From NCBI GenBank assembly GCA_021018995.1, contig CM037590.1, positions 106,393,097-106,457,096 of the forward strand: a stretch of 64,000 bases of DNA. The letters run 5' to 3'. Made by a program: the position numbers and the translations under genes. A model generated the notes under the pieces. It was not told the DNA's origin and did not search any database. It worked only from the letters and a program-made list of their open reading frames with translations. Of this stretch, positions 1-10,819 are shown piece by piece. This DNA comes from Chloranthus sessilifolius. Lineage: Eukaryota; Streptophyta; Magnoliopsida; Chloranthales; Chloranthaceae. Positions within the stretch are counted from its first letter, which is position 1. The number at the start of each line of letters is the position of its first letter.

Positions 1-720
1 AAAAGAGAGTGTTGCGTTTGGTCACGTTCAACTAAAAGCACATAAAGAAAAGCACTAACTACGTGATCCAGATCCAACTTGTGCAGGTGTTTAAAATAAG
101 ACAAATGCGTAAATAATAGCTTCATGTATTTTAGCCTTTGAATTTTAATGGAGAATCAGTAGTTCAACAGAGCAGATTCAATCTTCATCTGCTACCAAAG
201 ACAGTATGTAAGAGAAATAAATCCGAATTAAGGAATAGGTTTAGACTTATGGTTGTGATTTGTCACAGATCATCGCCTAATTGTGGCCTATTCTTTATTT
301 CGAACATGAACATCATCAGAATGCCGCTTGAATTAGGTTACCAACGCTAATTCGCATGTGGATGATGAATTAAGGGAAGTTGGATGCGGATGAGTGAATC
401 TAAAGAAGTCTAATGCACTAAGGTGAGCATTCGTAACCCTCGACATGACTCCAATGGAGAAGACACAAATTACAAAGAACCTTTAAAATCCAACGTTACA
501 ATTACAGAGCACGGCTTTTAGAGAGCCCTCAGACTTACATCGAGCTTCTGAGAGCCCTCGATTCTGATCCTTGAATCCGAACTTGAAGTACAAATCACTG
601 CAATGGCTCTCAAAGGTAAAATACAAGAAGGGATTGGGGAATCAGATGAGCTTCAATCGGAATGGGGAAACAGAGATGAAAACTCTAAAACTGGATACCC
701 AAATTGGGCAAATGGTTCGC

Positions 721-729
721 CTATTTATA
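721..729 (-). promoter_or_regulatory. TATA box of LTR0
   Basis: CTATTTATA on the plus strand is TATAAATAG on the minus strand, at the same relative place as the TATA boxes of the three tandem LTRs. Four CCAAT-type words (about 755-880) lie upstream of it in the minus sense. Confidence 0.7.
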
Positions 730-1059
730 GTTTTCCTAAGCCTTTCCAGATGTGTATCAACCAATCGAATTGATAGATCTCAGTATCAACCAATAGGAGT
801 CGAGCACCGTGATCCAGATCTGCTCGCCAATCGTAAATGCTTGATCCGGTTCACCAATCGTGAAACAGGCATCAATTTGCTATGTAATTCAAAATCTGTT
901 TGAGCTTCTAGAAGTTCCCGCCAAGTAATTTCATCTTTGGGTGTTCACATGGGGTGGAATATGCCTTTGGTTCTGTGCTCGTAATCTTCCTAATGTCCTT
1001 GGGTTTTAAAACGCATTGGCGTGCAAAGTTTCAAATACCTTCTGACGAGCCGCAAATCC

Positions 1060-1300
1060 CGTAATGCCATTTCGCATAGTTTAAGGGCTTTTTCAAGAAA
1101 GTAGTTTGGCTCCGTAATCTCTCTCGAAAGCATTTTGGCTCCGTAATCTCTTTTCGCAGCATTTTGGCTTCGTGGAGATCTTTTCGCAGCGACTTTGGCT
1201 TCGTGAGATCTTTTCGCAAAGGACTTCTCTTCTTTCGCAAAGCATTTTGGCTTCAGGAGGTCTTTTCAAGAGGACTTCTCTTCTTTTCGCAAAGTTCAAA
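1060..1300 (-). repeat. U3 direct-repeat array in LTR0
   Basis: Imperfect repeats of about 25-30 bp built around TTTTGGCTNCGT and TCTTTTCGCA. They correspond in position to the 21-bp GCGAAAAGGTC repeats of the tandem LTRs. Enhancer function is inferred only from the location upstream of the TATA box. Confidence 0.6.
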
Positions 1301-1617
1301 GTTCTTTAATAGTAGATGTTCTTTTGAATTGAACTTTTAGCTTCCATTCTTCTTTGCGAATGGATCCTTCTTCTTCTTCAGGTCTTTTCTTGCTCTTTTA
1401 GGACCTTTTTAGCCATTGCTGAGGCTATTTCTTCACTCCCTCTTTGAGTTTGACATGCGTTGTCAGCTTTTTGATCATTTTAGGATGGTTTTCGGATTTG
1501 GACCTGTCTTTTTGGTTAGCTGCAATATAAACACTAAAGCACTTATTTAGTCCTCTCAAGGGTCTTTCAAGGCTCATGTTTAGGGGTAAAAAATGGTATT
1601 TTTCACTACTTATCACA

Positions 1618-2300
1618 TAGTTTCCCAGACTTCTCGTGTGATAGCTCATTGCTCTTCGCTAGGATGATTTGACACTAAAGCTTCAGCCGTCATGAGGTTG
1701 CCTTGGTTTGCTCTTCAGGCAGTCGTGCGGTAGAGAGTTGAGCTCTCACTGGGTTGGAGTTCGCGAGGTTGAATAGAAAATACTGTCTCAAGTGTCGCGA
1801 GGTTGACCAGCCGGCGAATGAAGGCTGAACTGCGCAAGCTCTTATCTTTACTTGGACTTCGGGAGTTGCCTCGCGAGATTCTTTTGAGTTCTGAACTGCG
1901 CGAGGTTCTTTGTCTCACTCAATCTTTACGAGCTTGGCTTTGCCTTCGCCAGGATGCTTTCTTTCTTGAATGGCGTGCGAATTGCGCGAGGTGTTCTTCT
2001 TCTGAGAATTGTACCCCGCGGTGATTGCGCGATAGCTGCGCGAGACATCTTCTGAAGCTCTCTCTCCTCAGCTGTCTTAAGCGACCTTTGCGAGATTGAG
2101 AGAGGTCTGCTTTGAACTGCGCGACATAGAGCGCTGTGTTCTACTCTTGAGCTTCGCGAGAGTTGTGCGGAGTTGAGTTTCTGAAGCTCCCCAGTCATTC
2201 ATCTACGCGAGAGGTTGCCTGTAAAGCCTTGGGAAGCTCAGCTAATCTGCGCGAGGCTTCAAGGTTCATTCTTGCTGAGGGGCATCTGGTGCCAAAGCAG
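1618..2300 (-). repeat. GCGCAG/GCGAGG-word repeat region, probably U3 of an unidentified LTR
   Basis: About 680 bp in which CTCGCG(C/A)AG-like words recur irregularly every 20-60 bp (minus strand), giving a CpG-rich island in AT-rich DNA. The same word style is found in the Athila U3s (32340-32920, 45740-46260, 52830-53340) and in the post-integrase modules of Athila A-C. Overlapping open frames here are by-products of the repeat and show no known protein motif. LTR0 abuts it at 1617/1618. Confidence 0.55.
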
Positions 2301-2379
2301 GCTCCATAACAGGATTCTTGGCCTTATTTCACTGCTGATTATTTCCTGAACAAAACACTTAAGACAAGTTTATTAGGTG
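2301..2379. other. Short unclassified junction
   Basis: Sequence between the GCG-rich repeat and the first recognisable gypsy coding text. No motif recognised. Confidence 0.3.
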
Positions 2380-2394
2380 GCTATCACTTTCGGC

Positions 2395-3049
2395 ACATAG
2401 AAACGGCCCCCTTTTGTCACCAACAGTCCTTCCTCAGTCCAGAATCGCCATGTTCTCCCCTCTTGTATCTGCTGTAGTAGGGTCCTCGCGAGTGGATCTA
2501 GTTTTACCCATCGCGCAATCTATCAGGGATAGTCGAACTAATGCGGCTAGTTGTAGTTTGTTCTTCAATTTTTAACGCTGTTAACTGAACTTTCAATGCT
2601 GCTAACTCTGCTTTACGGCTCAAAGCGTCTGCGACTTGGTTGGTCCTGCCAGGCTTGTACACCAAGTCCATATCGAACTCGGCCAAGAAATCTTGCCAAC
2701 GGGCCTGTTTCGACGATAATTTCTTTTGTGCCTAAAAGTAGCTGGTCGCCACATTGTCAGTCATCACTAGGAACTTCGACCCAAGTAGGTAGTGCCTCCA
2801 CGTCCTTAGACAATGTACAATGCATCATCTCCTTTTCTTGAATCAGATACCATCGCTTCGCTCGTCTACGCTCTCAAAGGCCACTGGATGCTCTTCTTGC
2901 ATTAATACTCCTCCTATCGCATAGTCGGAGGCATCTGTGTGCACCTCAAATGGCTTGGAGTGATCAGGTAGCTTCAGCAGGGGGTCACTCATGACCACCG
3001 CTTTCAAATCCTCAAATGCTCTCTGGCATTTTTCCCACCACTGCCACGG
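2395..3049 (-). pseudogene. pol: RNase H and start of integrase, fragment D
   Basis: Minus-strand text after the RT. It includes the RNase H end motif of gypsy elements ([19 protein letters not shown] at about 2600-2680), then a stop-interrupted stretch resembling the segment before integrase (GRT.., then KRGPFLC-like near 2420). Several stops and frame changes are present. The integrase catalytic core is absent because homology stops near 2380. Confidence 0.65.
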
Positions 3050-3720
3050 TCAATCCTTCTTTAACAGGTCCGTCAATGGTCTTTGCAGTGAATAACCGGG
3101 GATGAACCTTCTGTAATAGTTGACCAAACCCAAAAATGACCGCAACTCGGTCACGCCTTCTGGCACTCTCCAGTCTTGGATTGCACGAACTTTCTCAAGG
3201 TCCATGCTGATGTTTCCTCCTCCAATACGGTGTCCCAAAAACATAATCTGCTCTTGTGCAAATGAACACTTCTCCTTCTTGACATAGAGCTGATTTTCTC
3301 GCAGTATCTTGAAGATCATTTTGAGGTGGTTGAGATGTTCTTCCAATGTGTTGCTATACACAACGATATCGTCTAAGTACACCACCACGAACTTGTCGAG
3401 GTAGGCATGGAACAACTCATTCATCAAGGTGCAGAAGGTGGCTGGGGCATTAGTCAGCCCAAAGGGCATTACCAGAAACTCCAAGGCTCCATACCTGGTC
3501 ACACAGGTAGTCTTGCTTTCATCTCCCTCGGCGACTCGCACCTGATAATAGCCAGATCTCAAGTCTAGCTTGGTAAAGTACCGCGCACTGCCCAACTAAT
3601 CAAACAAATCTGCAATTGGATACTTATTTTTGACGGTAACCTTATTCAACGCTCTGTAGTCAATGCATAATCGAAGGCTACCATCACGCTTCTTCTGGAA
3701 TAGAACTGGGGCACCAAATG
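3050..3720 (-). pseudogene. pol: Reverse transcriptase, fragment D
   Basis: Palm and fingers of a Ty3/gypsy RT. Visible motifs are LCIDYRALN in the upstream part (3620-3715), [27 protein letters not shown], the catalytic YLDD within [12 protein letters not shown] (about 3365), FLGHRI and [13 protein letters not shown]. An in-frame TAG at about 3596-3598 sits where the family normally has Gln just before the LDLRSGY block (a C-to-T change). Its 5' side is fused to protease by a deletion, so the RT N-terminus is missing. Confidence 0.85.
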
Positions 3721-3725
3721 GAGCT

Positions 3726-4028
3726 TTAGACTGACCCGAGGTATGGCATGGGCACTGCTTTAGCCTGGTGTAGGAGTTCTAGCCCAAGGACAACCTTGAA
3801 ATCATCCATCTCTATTGCCATAAAGCTTGTGGCTCCGCTCCATGGCCCTATTTGCACAGGTACCCCCTTTGCTACTCCTGCTATGGGGCGCGCCCCCGAG
3901 TTCACAGCTTTTATCCGACTGGCATCTTGCTCAAGTTTTAAGCCTAGGCAACATGCTTCTTTATCAGCAATGAAGTTATGCGTCGCCCCCGTGTCTACCA
4001 TGGCACGGGTACTTTTCCATCGATGCAC
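3726..4028 (-). pseudogene. pol: Aspartic protease, fragment D
   Basis: The open stretch contains the active-site motif VDTGATHNF (D at about residue 12) and a later hydrophobic VVLGLELL block matching the second conserved region of gypsy proteases. It is joined in the minus sense straight to RT text, with a stop at the join. Roughly 80-100 residues usually present between protease and RT are missing. It is offset by a frame from the upstream gag zinc knuckle. Confidence 0.8.
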
Positions 4029-4345
4029 ATCTCTATGAACATCAGCCCCTTGGGCGCTACTATTTTTCCTTTCTCTACTTGCCCCTTTATGGCATTCAGC
4101 AACCTGAGTGCCCCCATTCTTGGTTCCTCCTTAGGAAGTATTGTAGGAGTGCTAGTAGTAGCTTGAAGGACATTCAACGACTGTTTCTGTGGGCAATCTT
4201 TAACTCGATGAGGCCCTCCGCACAAGAAGCAACCCGACTTCGGCACGTAGTTGGCGAACTCAGCTGACTTTGCATGTGAATCTTTTCCGTGCGCTTTCTT
4301 TTCTTGCGTGCCGCTCTTGCTTTTCTTGTTAGCTTTTGACGGATT
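3995..4345 (-). pseudogene. gag: gag C-terminus with CCHC zinc knuckle, fragment D
   Basis: Lys/Ser-rich stretch followed by CFLCGGPHRVKDC (CX2CX4HX4C, about 4190-4235), the nucleocapsid knuckle. The reading frame passes into protease with a one-step frame change near 4000-4030. Upstream of about 4345 the coding text ends abruptly in A/T-rich DNA. Confidence 0.8.
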
Positions 4346-5092
4346 CTATAAAAGACTTTTTTTATTTCGACTTAAAGGGGGGGTAAAAAAAGAGAGGGCA
4401 CACATAGAGCAGAGCGAACACAGAGAGAAACACAGCAATAGCTTCGGGAGTCGAGTTTCAAGTCCTCCGCATTCTAGCTTCGAATTTTGAGATTTCTCTC
4501 TACAGCCCCGACCTTAGGTAAAAATTTAGCTTTTAGTTTCCTACTCTAGTTTTTAGTTCTTAAATTTAGTTTTTTTAGTTTTAACTATTAATATTAAATT
4601 TTCAGTCTTAGACCGTAGCACCCTTTTCTAGACTGTAATTTTTAATATCTGGTTCTAGTTCTTAGTTTCTAGAACTAGTCCTTAATCAAACGGCCTGATC
4701 TCGACCCTAACCATAATTTTGCTCTAAAATCTCAATCTTCAGTCCTATTATTAATCTCTGGTTCTAGTTCTTAGTTTCTAAAATCAATCCTTATCCATAC
4801 GATTTGATTTTCTGATTTTGGTCCCGAATTCAGTCCTTAGATTTTAAATTTTAGTTTTAATTCCTCCACTTAAGATTTCTAAGGTCCCACTTTATAATTC
4901 AGTACTTAATTTCTAGTTTCAAAATTTAACTCATAATTATAATCCAAAATCAAATTAAAAAAATCTAAAACAAAGTACTATCTTATAATTAAAAATTTAA
5001 TTTGCTTTATTCTCATCCACCCGATTTGCCCAAGGGAGCTTACGGAGGGTACTCGAAAACAAGGCCAATCCTCCTTAGCCCAAAACCCCTTT
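4346..5092. repeat. AT-rich unclassified DNA with degenerate duplications
   Basis: No coding signal. TATAAAAG occurs at about 4347 next to the fragment D break. From 4500 on, TTTAGTTCTTA and CTAGTTTTTAGT-like phrases recur. A block starting CTGGTTCTAGTTCTTAGTTTCTA is present twice, about 110 bp apart (near 4641 and 4755). This looks like eroded tandem or local duplication and leads into the minisatellite at 5093. Confidence 0.5.
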
Positions 5093-5790
5093 TCTTAGAA
5101 TTTTAGTAAAATTAATTCCTTTGCTTTAATTAGAATTTTAGTAAAATTAGTACAATTACTTTAATTAGAATTTTAGTAAAATCAGTACAATTGCTTTAAT
5201 TAGAATTTCAGTAAAATTAGTATAATTGCTTCACTTATAATTTCAGTACAATTAGTATACTTGCTTTGATTAGAGTTTCATTAGAATTAGCATACTTGCA
5301 TTCCTAGTACGACTAGGAGACAAATTAACTAGACTTCTAGTAGGATTAGGAAACCAAATTAATTAGACTTCTAGGAGGATTAGGAAATTAATTAATTAGA
5401 CTTCTAGTAGGATTAGGAAACTTAATTAGACTCCTAGTAGGATTAGGAGACTTAATTAATTAGACTTATAATAGGATTAAAATACTAAATTAATTAGACT
5501 TCTAATAGCATTAAGAGACCCTTTAGAATCATAGTAGGATTAGGACACCTAGTCATAATAGAATTATAATAAAGGTAGGACACTAAAAAGTAATTAGATT
5601 CTAAACTAATTAGACTTCTAATAAGATTAGAATATTTAAACCAAGTAGACTTACACTAGGATTAGGATACTAGAATATTAGATTAATTCACTACAACAGA
5701 TTCACATAGTTAGACTCATAATAGAACTAGGAAACTTAAGCCAATTAGAATTACAACAATAATGAGGAGAGAGAAACTAAACTATCTAAA
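5093..5790. repeat. ~35-bp degenerate minisatellite
   Basis: Head-to-tail units of about 34-38 bp. The first ~200 bp are units like TTAGAATTTTAGTAAAATTA plus GTACAATTGCTTTAA. The rest are units like TTAGACTTCTAGTAGGATTA plus a GGAAACC..AATTAA tail. The two types share the frame TTAGA-TTxTAGTA-xATTA, so this is one array of roughly 18-20 copies that drifted into two subtypes. Confidence 0.8.
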
Positions 5791-6106
5791 TTACAAGAAG
5801 AGCCAGTGCTGTTGACGTTGGTAGGTTGACAATTCAGAAAGGAAGTAACTCACACTCGCTTCAAAGTGTGATCATTGATGTGTTGCAGCGTCATTAAATA
5901 TTTGTAGCTGGTGATCGCAACAAACTAGGAATCTTCCTAGAATCCTCCTTTATTTTCAACATTCAAAACACTGCATTGCCAGAGTCTGCTCTAGAAAAAA
6001 TTGGGCCACTGATTCATGGGGACTGAAAGGAACCCAGAAAAAGTGCACACCAACAGATTGGCGATCGCGATGGGCCACTTATGCCAAACTCTTCCTTTCA
6101 TAAATA
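5791..6106. other. Unclassified DNA left of the chromovirus LTR
   Basis: About 315 bp with no recognised motif. It ends where similarity to the right-hand chromovirus LTR starts (CAGCCCATACTCCC, 6110 versus 29107). It therefore marks the truncation point of the left LTR. Confidence 0.4.
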
Positions 6107-7650
6107 GTTAGCAGCCCATACTCCCATAGAGGTGTTGCATCCGTACATGGATGCCTACATTCCAAGTTCCACGAGACCGTGACGGGAACCCTACCATGAC
6201 GAAGGCTTAAAAGTCGTGTGACATAGCTTATTTCTTTTTAATTATGCGTATGCCCTATCGTGATTTTTCTATGTGGTGCATGCCATATGATGAAAGGACT
6301 AACTTGGCCAAAAGAAACTATTTCATACACCTTACATACTTGTGAATATAAAATAATAATTAAAATTTGAAAAGAACAGATGTTTCATACAAAAATTTTG
6401 GAGAAACCTTCATGTGCCGTTAGATTGCTTAGAGATTGATCGGACCTATGGTTCTTAAACTTTTCTAAGCGGTCTGTGTGTCGAGACCTTTTTCTAGTTT
6501 TGACCCAATAGTGGATCAAAGAGACTGATCAAATAATCCCCTTGGTTATACGCAGGTTTATCCCTTATCAAATCTTTCAAACTTGCGGGTCTCAAAACAC
6601 GTCCTCAAAATTTTAGTGGCCCTTTTATGATCCATTAGATTACATTGCGTTACTATTGAGATCGTTTTGAAGTTGGTCCTATGGGCCAGTTGAGCCTTGA
6701 TTCTCAAAAATTAAGGGTCAAAGGGAACTCATGGCGTTATTCCATGTGGCACCTAAGGCTAAAATGAGAAGACATGAACTTAGAATCATTTATCATCTAA
6801 TCTGAACCATTTGATGGCTAGAAAATAAAATTTTACATAATGTTGGTTCTTTTGTCCCGATCCTGATTCGACCTCCAGCACACTAGATCCTTCAGTCAAC
6901 CTTTCACAAAATCTAGGAGTCACGTGCACACTTAGTGTACCTACCATGTGGTGATCAGATTGAATGGATCTGAACCATTAGATATTTAAGAAAGATGATT
7001 TTAATGTATTCGGTCTTTGGGCCCAATTTATTTCAGCTTCTAAGTTCTCAGATCTAACGGTCATTCCTTACATGATCGGTAGGGTCCAAAAGGAGGTTCA
7101 ATTTCTTGACTTTGTGTTTCGATTTCTCAGATTCTGGACCGTTAGATATCTCGAGAATTTTAATTTGTTGAGACGGTCCATCTCAGCTCTATTTCTTGGG
7201 TTGGGCCCACAAGGTCCAACTTGAATATATTTTATTTAAATCTAATGGTGCTAAGGGTGGTTGCACCAAATTAACCATATCAGGTAAATTCTTCAAGCGC
7301 CCAACTACAATGGTTGGCACAGGCAAGCTATCACCGGCGTTTAGTTGGGCTGGTCCCCAAACTTCATTTTATCCCGGCCCGAATTTTTTTTTTTTATAAA
7401 TATACATATATCAATATATGTATGAAGCTCTACATTTACACACATATTTATATATGCTATATATGTATAATTATCTAGGTGGTGTTTTGCAGATGCTCGA
7501 GTGGAGAGGAAGATGGTAGGGAGGTGGCAGGAAGAGACGACTAAATGAGCTTGGGTCAGTCTCCTTTTCTCTCTCTAAAAACTATAGGTATTCACTCTCT
7601 CTCAGACCTTCTCTAGAGATTCCTCTCTCTACAATTGCTGTTGAGCCTTT

Positions 7651-7669
7651 CCTCTCTCTCTCTCTCTCT
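7651..7669. repeat. (CT)n microsatellite in left chromovirus LTR
   Basis: Uninterrupted CT dinucleotides, also present in the right LTR at 30654-30672, so the tract predates the insertion of the element. Confidence 0.85.
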
Positions 7670-7734
7670 AAAAACTATCTCCTTGATCACATTCATACGC
7701 AACCCATAAACTCTATTCCCTCAACACCCCTTGA

Positions 7735-8150
7735 TCCTCATATCGATGACCTCTCATCCACCACCTTCATGTCACCTTCTCAACATGTTAATACACCCAT
7801 TTCGTCTCCTAGTAGCCCACTGTCTCCCCTATCCGTTCCAGTAATTGAACATAGTTCTGATGGTATCCCTTTACATTTAGGGCATCCCATGATAACTCGG
7901 TCTAAAGTAGGTATTGTCAAAGCAAAACCAGAATATTTTATGGCCATTATTGGTATCTCTCTACACCTAAAACCCTCAAATCTATTCTAAAGGATCAGTG
8001 ATGGGTATCAGCAATGAATGAGAAACTAGAAGTGCTTCACAAAAATGACACTTGAAAATCGGTCGGACGTACACCGGAGATGAACATCATAGGCTGCAAA
8101 CAGATCTTCAAGGTCAAGCTACAATCTTATGGGTCTGTTACAAGGACGTG
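7735..8150 (+). pseudogene. pol: Ty1/copia pol fragment captured in chromovirus LTR (left copy)
   Basis: Plus-strand text antisense to the LTR. It has the copia integrase-RT junction motif HPMITRSK (7878-7901). After a frame change come W..AMNEKLEVLHKND and MNIIGCK.IFKVKL, the start of a copia RT. Pro/Ser-rich sequence before HPMITRSK is typical of the copia integrase C-terminus. Stops and shifts interrupt it. The same fragment sits at 30738-31150 in the right LTR, so it was part of the LTR before this copy transposed. Confidence 0.8.
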
Positions 8151-9234
8151 CACACTCTTGGGAAAGGAAGGAGATTGAGGGAAGTTGATTTGGTGTATAC
8201 ATATACTAGTATATATTATTAGGTATGGAGTACCTATATAGTATAAACAGATATTTATTTATTTCTATTTTTCATCTTCTTGATAGTTCAACAACCATTA
8301 ATGGAGCAAGGAATAAGATATACATTTATTTTATTTTCAAAAAGAGAAACTGAATATTTTAAGATTGATCGAGGGGCACCCACCTGTTGGAGCGCACACG
8401 TGGTTGTCCGGACGATTCCAGTCGATTTGGCGACGTAGCAGCCTACGCGTTGATACAACGACGCTGTTTAGATGGTGGGTCGGTGGGTTGCTATGTTAGA
8501 TGCGAGAATAAGAGGAAGAATGTGGCAATAAAGGTGGTAACGGATGAGTTCTTGGGGGCTGTTGTGATGGAGGCAGCAGGGAAGATGAGTTAACGGCCTG
8601 TGCGAGGTCTCCTCTGATGATGGGCGATGAGGGAGAGTAAGGGTTTTTATTTTCGTAGGATTGAGGAGGGTTAGCGAGAAGGCGGGTTGGAGACTTTACC
8701 CCGTGTGGATATATAGCAGTTGTGAGAAGGTGCGTTGGGCAGTCAATTGATAAATAGGGAAAGAATCCACAAGGGCTCTATCACTTTCCAAAGGTCCATC
8801 GTTTTGGGAAACTTCAGCCCTTGATTGAAGATCACCTACTATTTTAGGGAGAGAAGGTGGGCAAGTTTCCTATGGTTGCTAAATTCATGGGATTCGGGTA
8901 CTAACTTGGGCACCCCATTCACATTCAAATTATTATTGGTTTATTTAGAGATAGTTGAACTATTTCACATGTTGAGCACATACACCAATCATGGGTACAG
9001 GTGCCCCAAACACACACACCACAATTACTTAAGCTAGTGGCGCACCACTCATGTGCATACATATAGATACCAATTGTTATTATTATTACTGTTATTTATT
9101 TATTTTATTTTATTTTTGTGAGGGCTCGATTGTGAAAGTTGGGTCGAGTTAGAGTGTGGAGCCTTCACACGAAGTTTGGTGCTCCACTGCATCTCATGCC
9201 ATCGATTGACCCTCTAGGGATCCGGGTCATAACA

Positions 9235-9256
9235 TTCTTCCCCCCTAAAAAAAAAA
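9235..9256 (-). promoter_or_regulatory. Polypurine tract of chromovirus F
   Basis: Minus-strand A-run followed by TAGGGGGGAAGAA, directly upstream of the LTR start TGTTATGAC. This is the plus-strand DNA primer site. Confidence 0.85.
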
Positions 9257-9282
9257 TTTCATCCCCGAAAATTACGTACCAG

Positions 9283-10640
9283 TTATTCGAATAGCTCCGG
9301 ATGATTTTCCTTGATGTCGTCTTCATTCTCCCAAGTTGCTTCCTTTGGCGTTTGATGTTGCCATTGAACCAATACCAATGTTATAGTCTTATTTTTAAAG
9401 ACTTGCACTTTTCGATCAAGAATTCTGATGGGTCTTGCAATGATAGTGAGATCCTCTTTGATATTGATGGGCTCGATCTCCACTATGTGTGAGGGGTCAT
9501 ATACGTATCGCCTCAACATAGACACGTGGAATACATCATGAATCCCCGAGTATTGTGGTGGTAGAGCGATTTTATACGCGACCTCGCCCACACGTTTGGT
9601 GACTTCAAAAGGCCGTACGTATCTGGGGCTTAGTTTCCCGCGCTTTCCAAAGCGCATAACTCCTTTGGTCAGGGAGACACGAATGAATACGCGTTCGCCA
9701 ACCTGACAAAAGATTTTTCTATTCAAGATATGAACAAAATTTTAAGTCTCAAGTCGAAGTGTTGTACCTCGAATTCTAAGTTACGACGGTGGGGGTTGGC
9801 ATACTTCCTTTAACGATCCTGGGCGATTCTAAGCCGTTCGCATATCAGATTGACTTTTTCAGTTGTGGTTTGGACTAGTTCGGGTCCAAGCATCTGTCTC
9901 ACTCCGACTTCATCCCAACATAAAGGTGTTCGACAACTTCTCCCATATAACGCCTCGAAAGGAGAAATTCCGATGCTTGCCTGATAGCTATTATTGTAGG
10001 AGAATTCAATCAAAGGGAGGTGATCATCCTAATTCCCTTGAAAGTCGAGCATACAAGCTCTCAACATATCTTCGACTAGTTGGTTAACCCTTTCGGTCTG
10101 TCCATCAGTTTGCGGATGGAAAGCAGTACTAAAATCCAAGCGAGTCCCCAAAGCTGTTTGGAAGGTAGTCCAATATTTTGAGATGAATTTTGAGTCTCTA
10201 TTAGATACGATGCTTACCGGCACGTCGTGCAATATCACAATTTCCTTCAAGTATGTCTCAACGAGTTTTTCTCCATCTGCGGTAGTTTTAAATGGCAAGA
10301 AATGTGCTGACTTTGTTAATCTGTCAACTATTACCCAAATGGCATCGTTCTTCTTCAACGTTTTTAGCAGACAAATGATGAAGTCCATTGATATATTCTC
10401 CCACTTCCACTCTGGAATGGGTAAGGGTTGAATGAAATCGGCCTGTTTTTGGTGTTCTGCTTTGACTTGTTGGCACACTAAGCATCTTGATACATATTCG
10501 GCTATTTCTCGCTTCATGTTCGGCCACCAATACCAGTTCTTCAAATTTCGATACATCTTAGTGCTGCCTGGGTGTACTGAGTACCCTAATTTGTGACCTT
10601 CATCGAGTATTTCCTTTTTAATCGTAGATTAGGCACGTAC
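9283..10640 (-). pseudogene. pol: Integrase with C-terminal chromodomain, chromovirus F
   Basis: Order in the minus sense: HHCC zinc region (H residues in GHKLGYSVH at about 10565-10600, C residues in CLVC at about 10470), core with MDFI, SNRDSKF and GQTERVN, an SH3-like GERVF region, the LSPRY block, and a chromodomain ending LVQW....PKEATWE..... PELFE. The second core Asp is Asn in SNRD, so the D,D,E triad is broken. A stop follows at about 10028 and further breaks occur around 9727-9809. The chromodomain in integrase is diagnostic of chromoviruses and is thought to guide insertion toward heterochromatin. Confidence 0.85.
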
Positions 10641-10819
10641 ATTCTCCGTCTAAAGAGTAATGCTCCATCTTCTCTGAGACTAAAATCAAGTTTTGATTCC
10701 TTATACATGGCCTTAATGATTCGTAGAATTTCTGGATCCGTTCACTGCAACTCCTTGATTTTATCAACGATGAATGGATTTATCAGAATTTTTGCCAGAT
10801 ATACACCTTCTTCGATCTC
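10641..10819 (-). other. Spacer between RNase H and integrase, chromovirus F
   Basis: Minus-strand pol text with several stops and no clear motif. It corresponds to the poorly conserved linker before the integrase zinc region. Confidence 0.5.

Larger units (their letters stand above)
1..1617 (-). mobile_element. LTR0: partial LTR related to the tandem-element LTRs
   Basis: Read on the minus strand this begins TGTGATAAG at 1617 and follows the LTRs at 11827, 17796 and 23729 block by block: the start, the U3 repeats, the CCAAT cluster, the TATA box at 721-729 and the R/U5 text down to base 1. It is clearly more diverged than those three are from each other. The window ends inside its U5. No PPT lies upstream of its start (plus side 1618 onward), so it is a 5' LTR or a solo LTR, not a 3' LTR. 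Its target appears to be the GCG-rich repeat to its right. CAG/CTG positions differ from the relatives in the same odd way as in the tandem copies. Confidence 0.8.
2380..4345 (-). mobile_element. Fragment D: truncated chromovirus-like Ty3/gypsy element
   Basis: Order on the minus strand is gag C-terminus, protease, reverse transcriptase, RNase H, then the first residues of integrase. No LTR, PBS or PPT is attached. Both ends break into unrelated DNA: about 4345 within gag and about 2380 in the integrase N-terminal region. A deletion has also joined protease directly to the middle of the RT fingers. It is a dead internal fragment. The lineage is chromovirus-like by RT style ([17 protein letters not shown]); a finer assignment needs a tree. 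Confidence 0.8.
6107..9234 (-). mobile_element. Chromovirus F 3' LTR, truncated
   Basis: Starts TGTTATGAC on the minus strand at 9234, right after the PPT, and matches 29105-32230 nearly base for base with scattered substitutions and a few indels. Examples are ~15 bp missing near 8205 and ~18 bp extra near 7925. It breaks at about 6107, losing the part corresponding to 27827-29104. It contains a (CT)n tract, TA-rich stretches around 7390-7470, and an antisense copia fragment. Small open frames inside (7196-7399, 8387-8593, 8825-9037) are not conserved in frame between the two LTRs and are not genes. Confidence 0.85.

Noticed and set aside
1803-2198. Overlapping Arg/Ser/Leu-rich frames on both strands
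   Set aside because: Produced by the GCGCAG-word repeat; open on several frames at once, as repeats often are.
3748-4038. Plus-strand open frame opposite the protease of fragment D
   Set aside because: Shadow of the minus-strand protease and knuckle, which have clear catalytic and zinc motifs.
7390-7480. TA-rich palindromic stretch as a MITE or hairpin gene
   Set aside because: Present in both chromovirus LTRs at the same site; simple ATATATGTATA-type low complexity without terminal inverted repeats or its own duplication.
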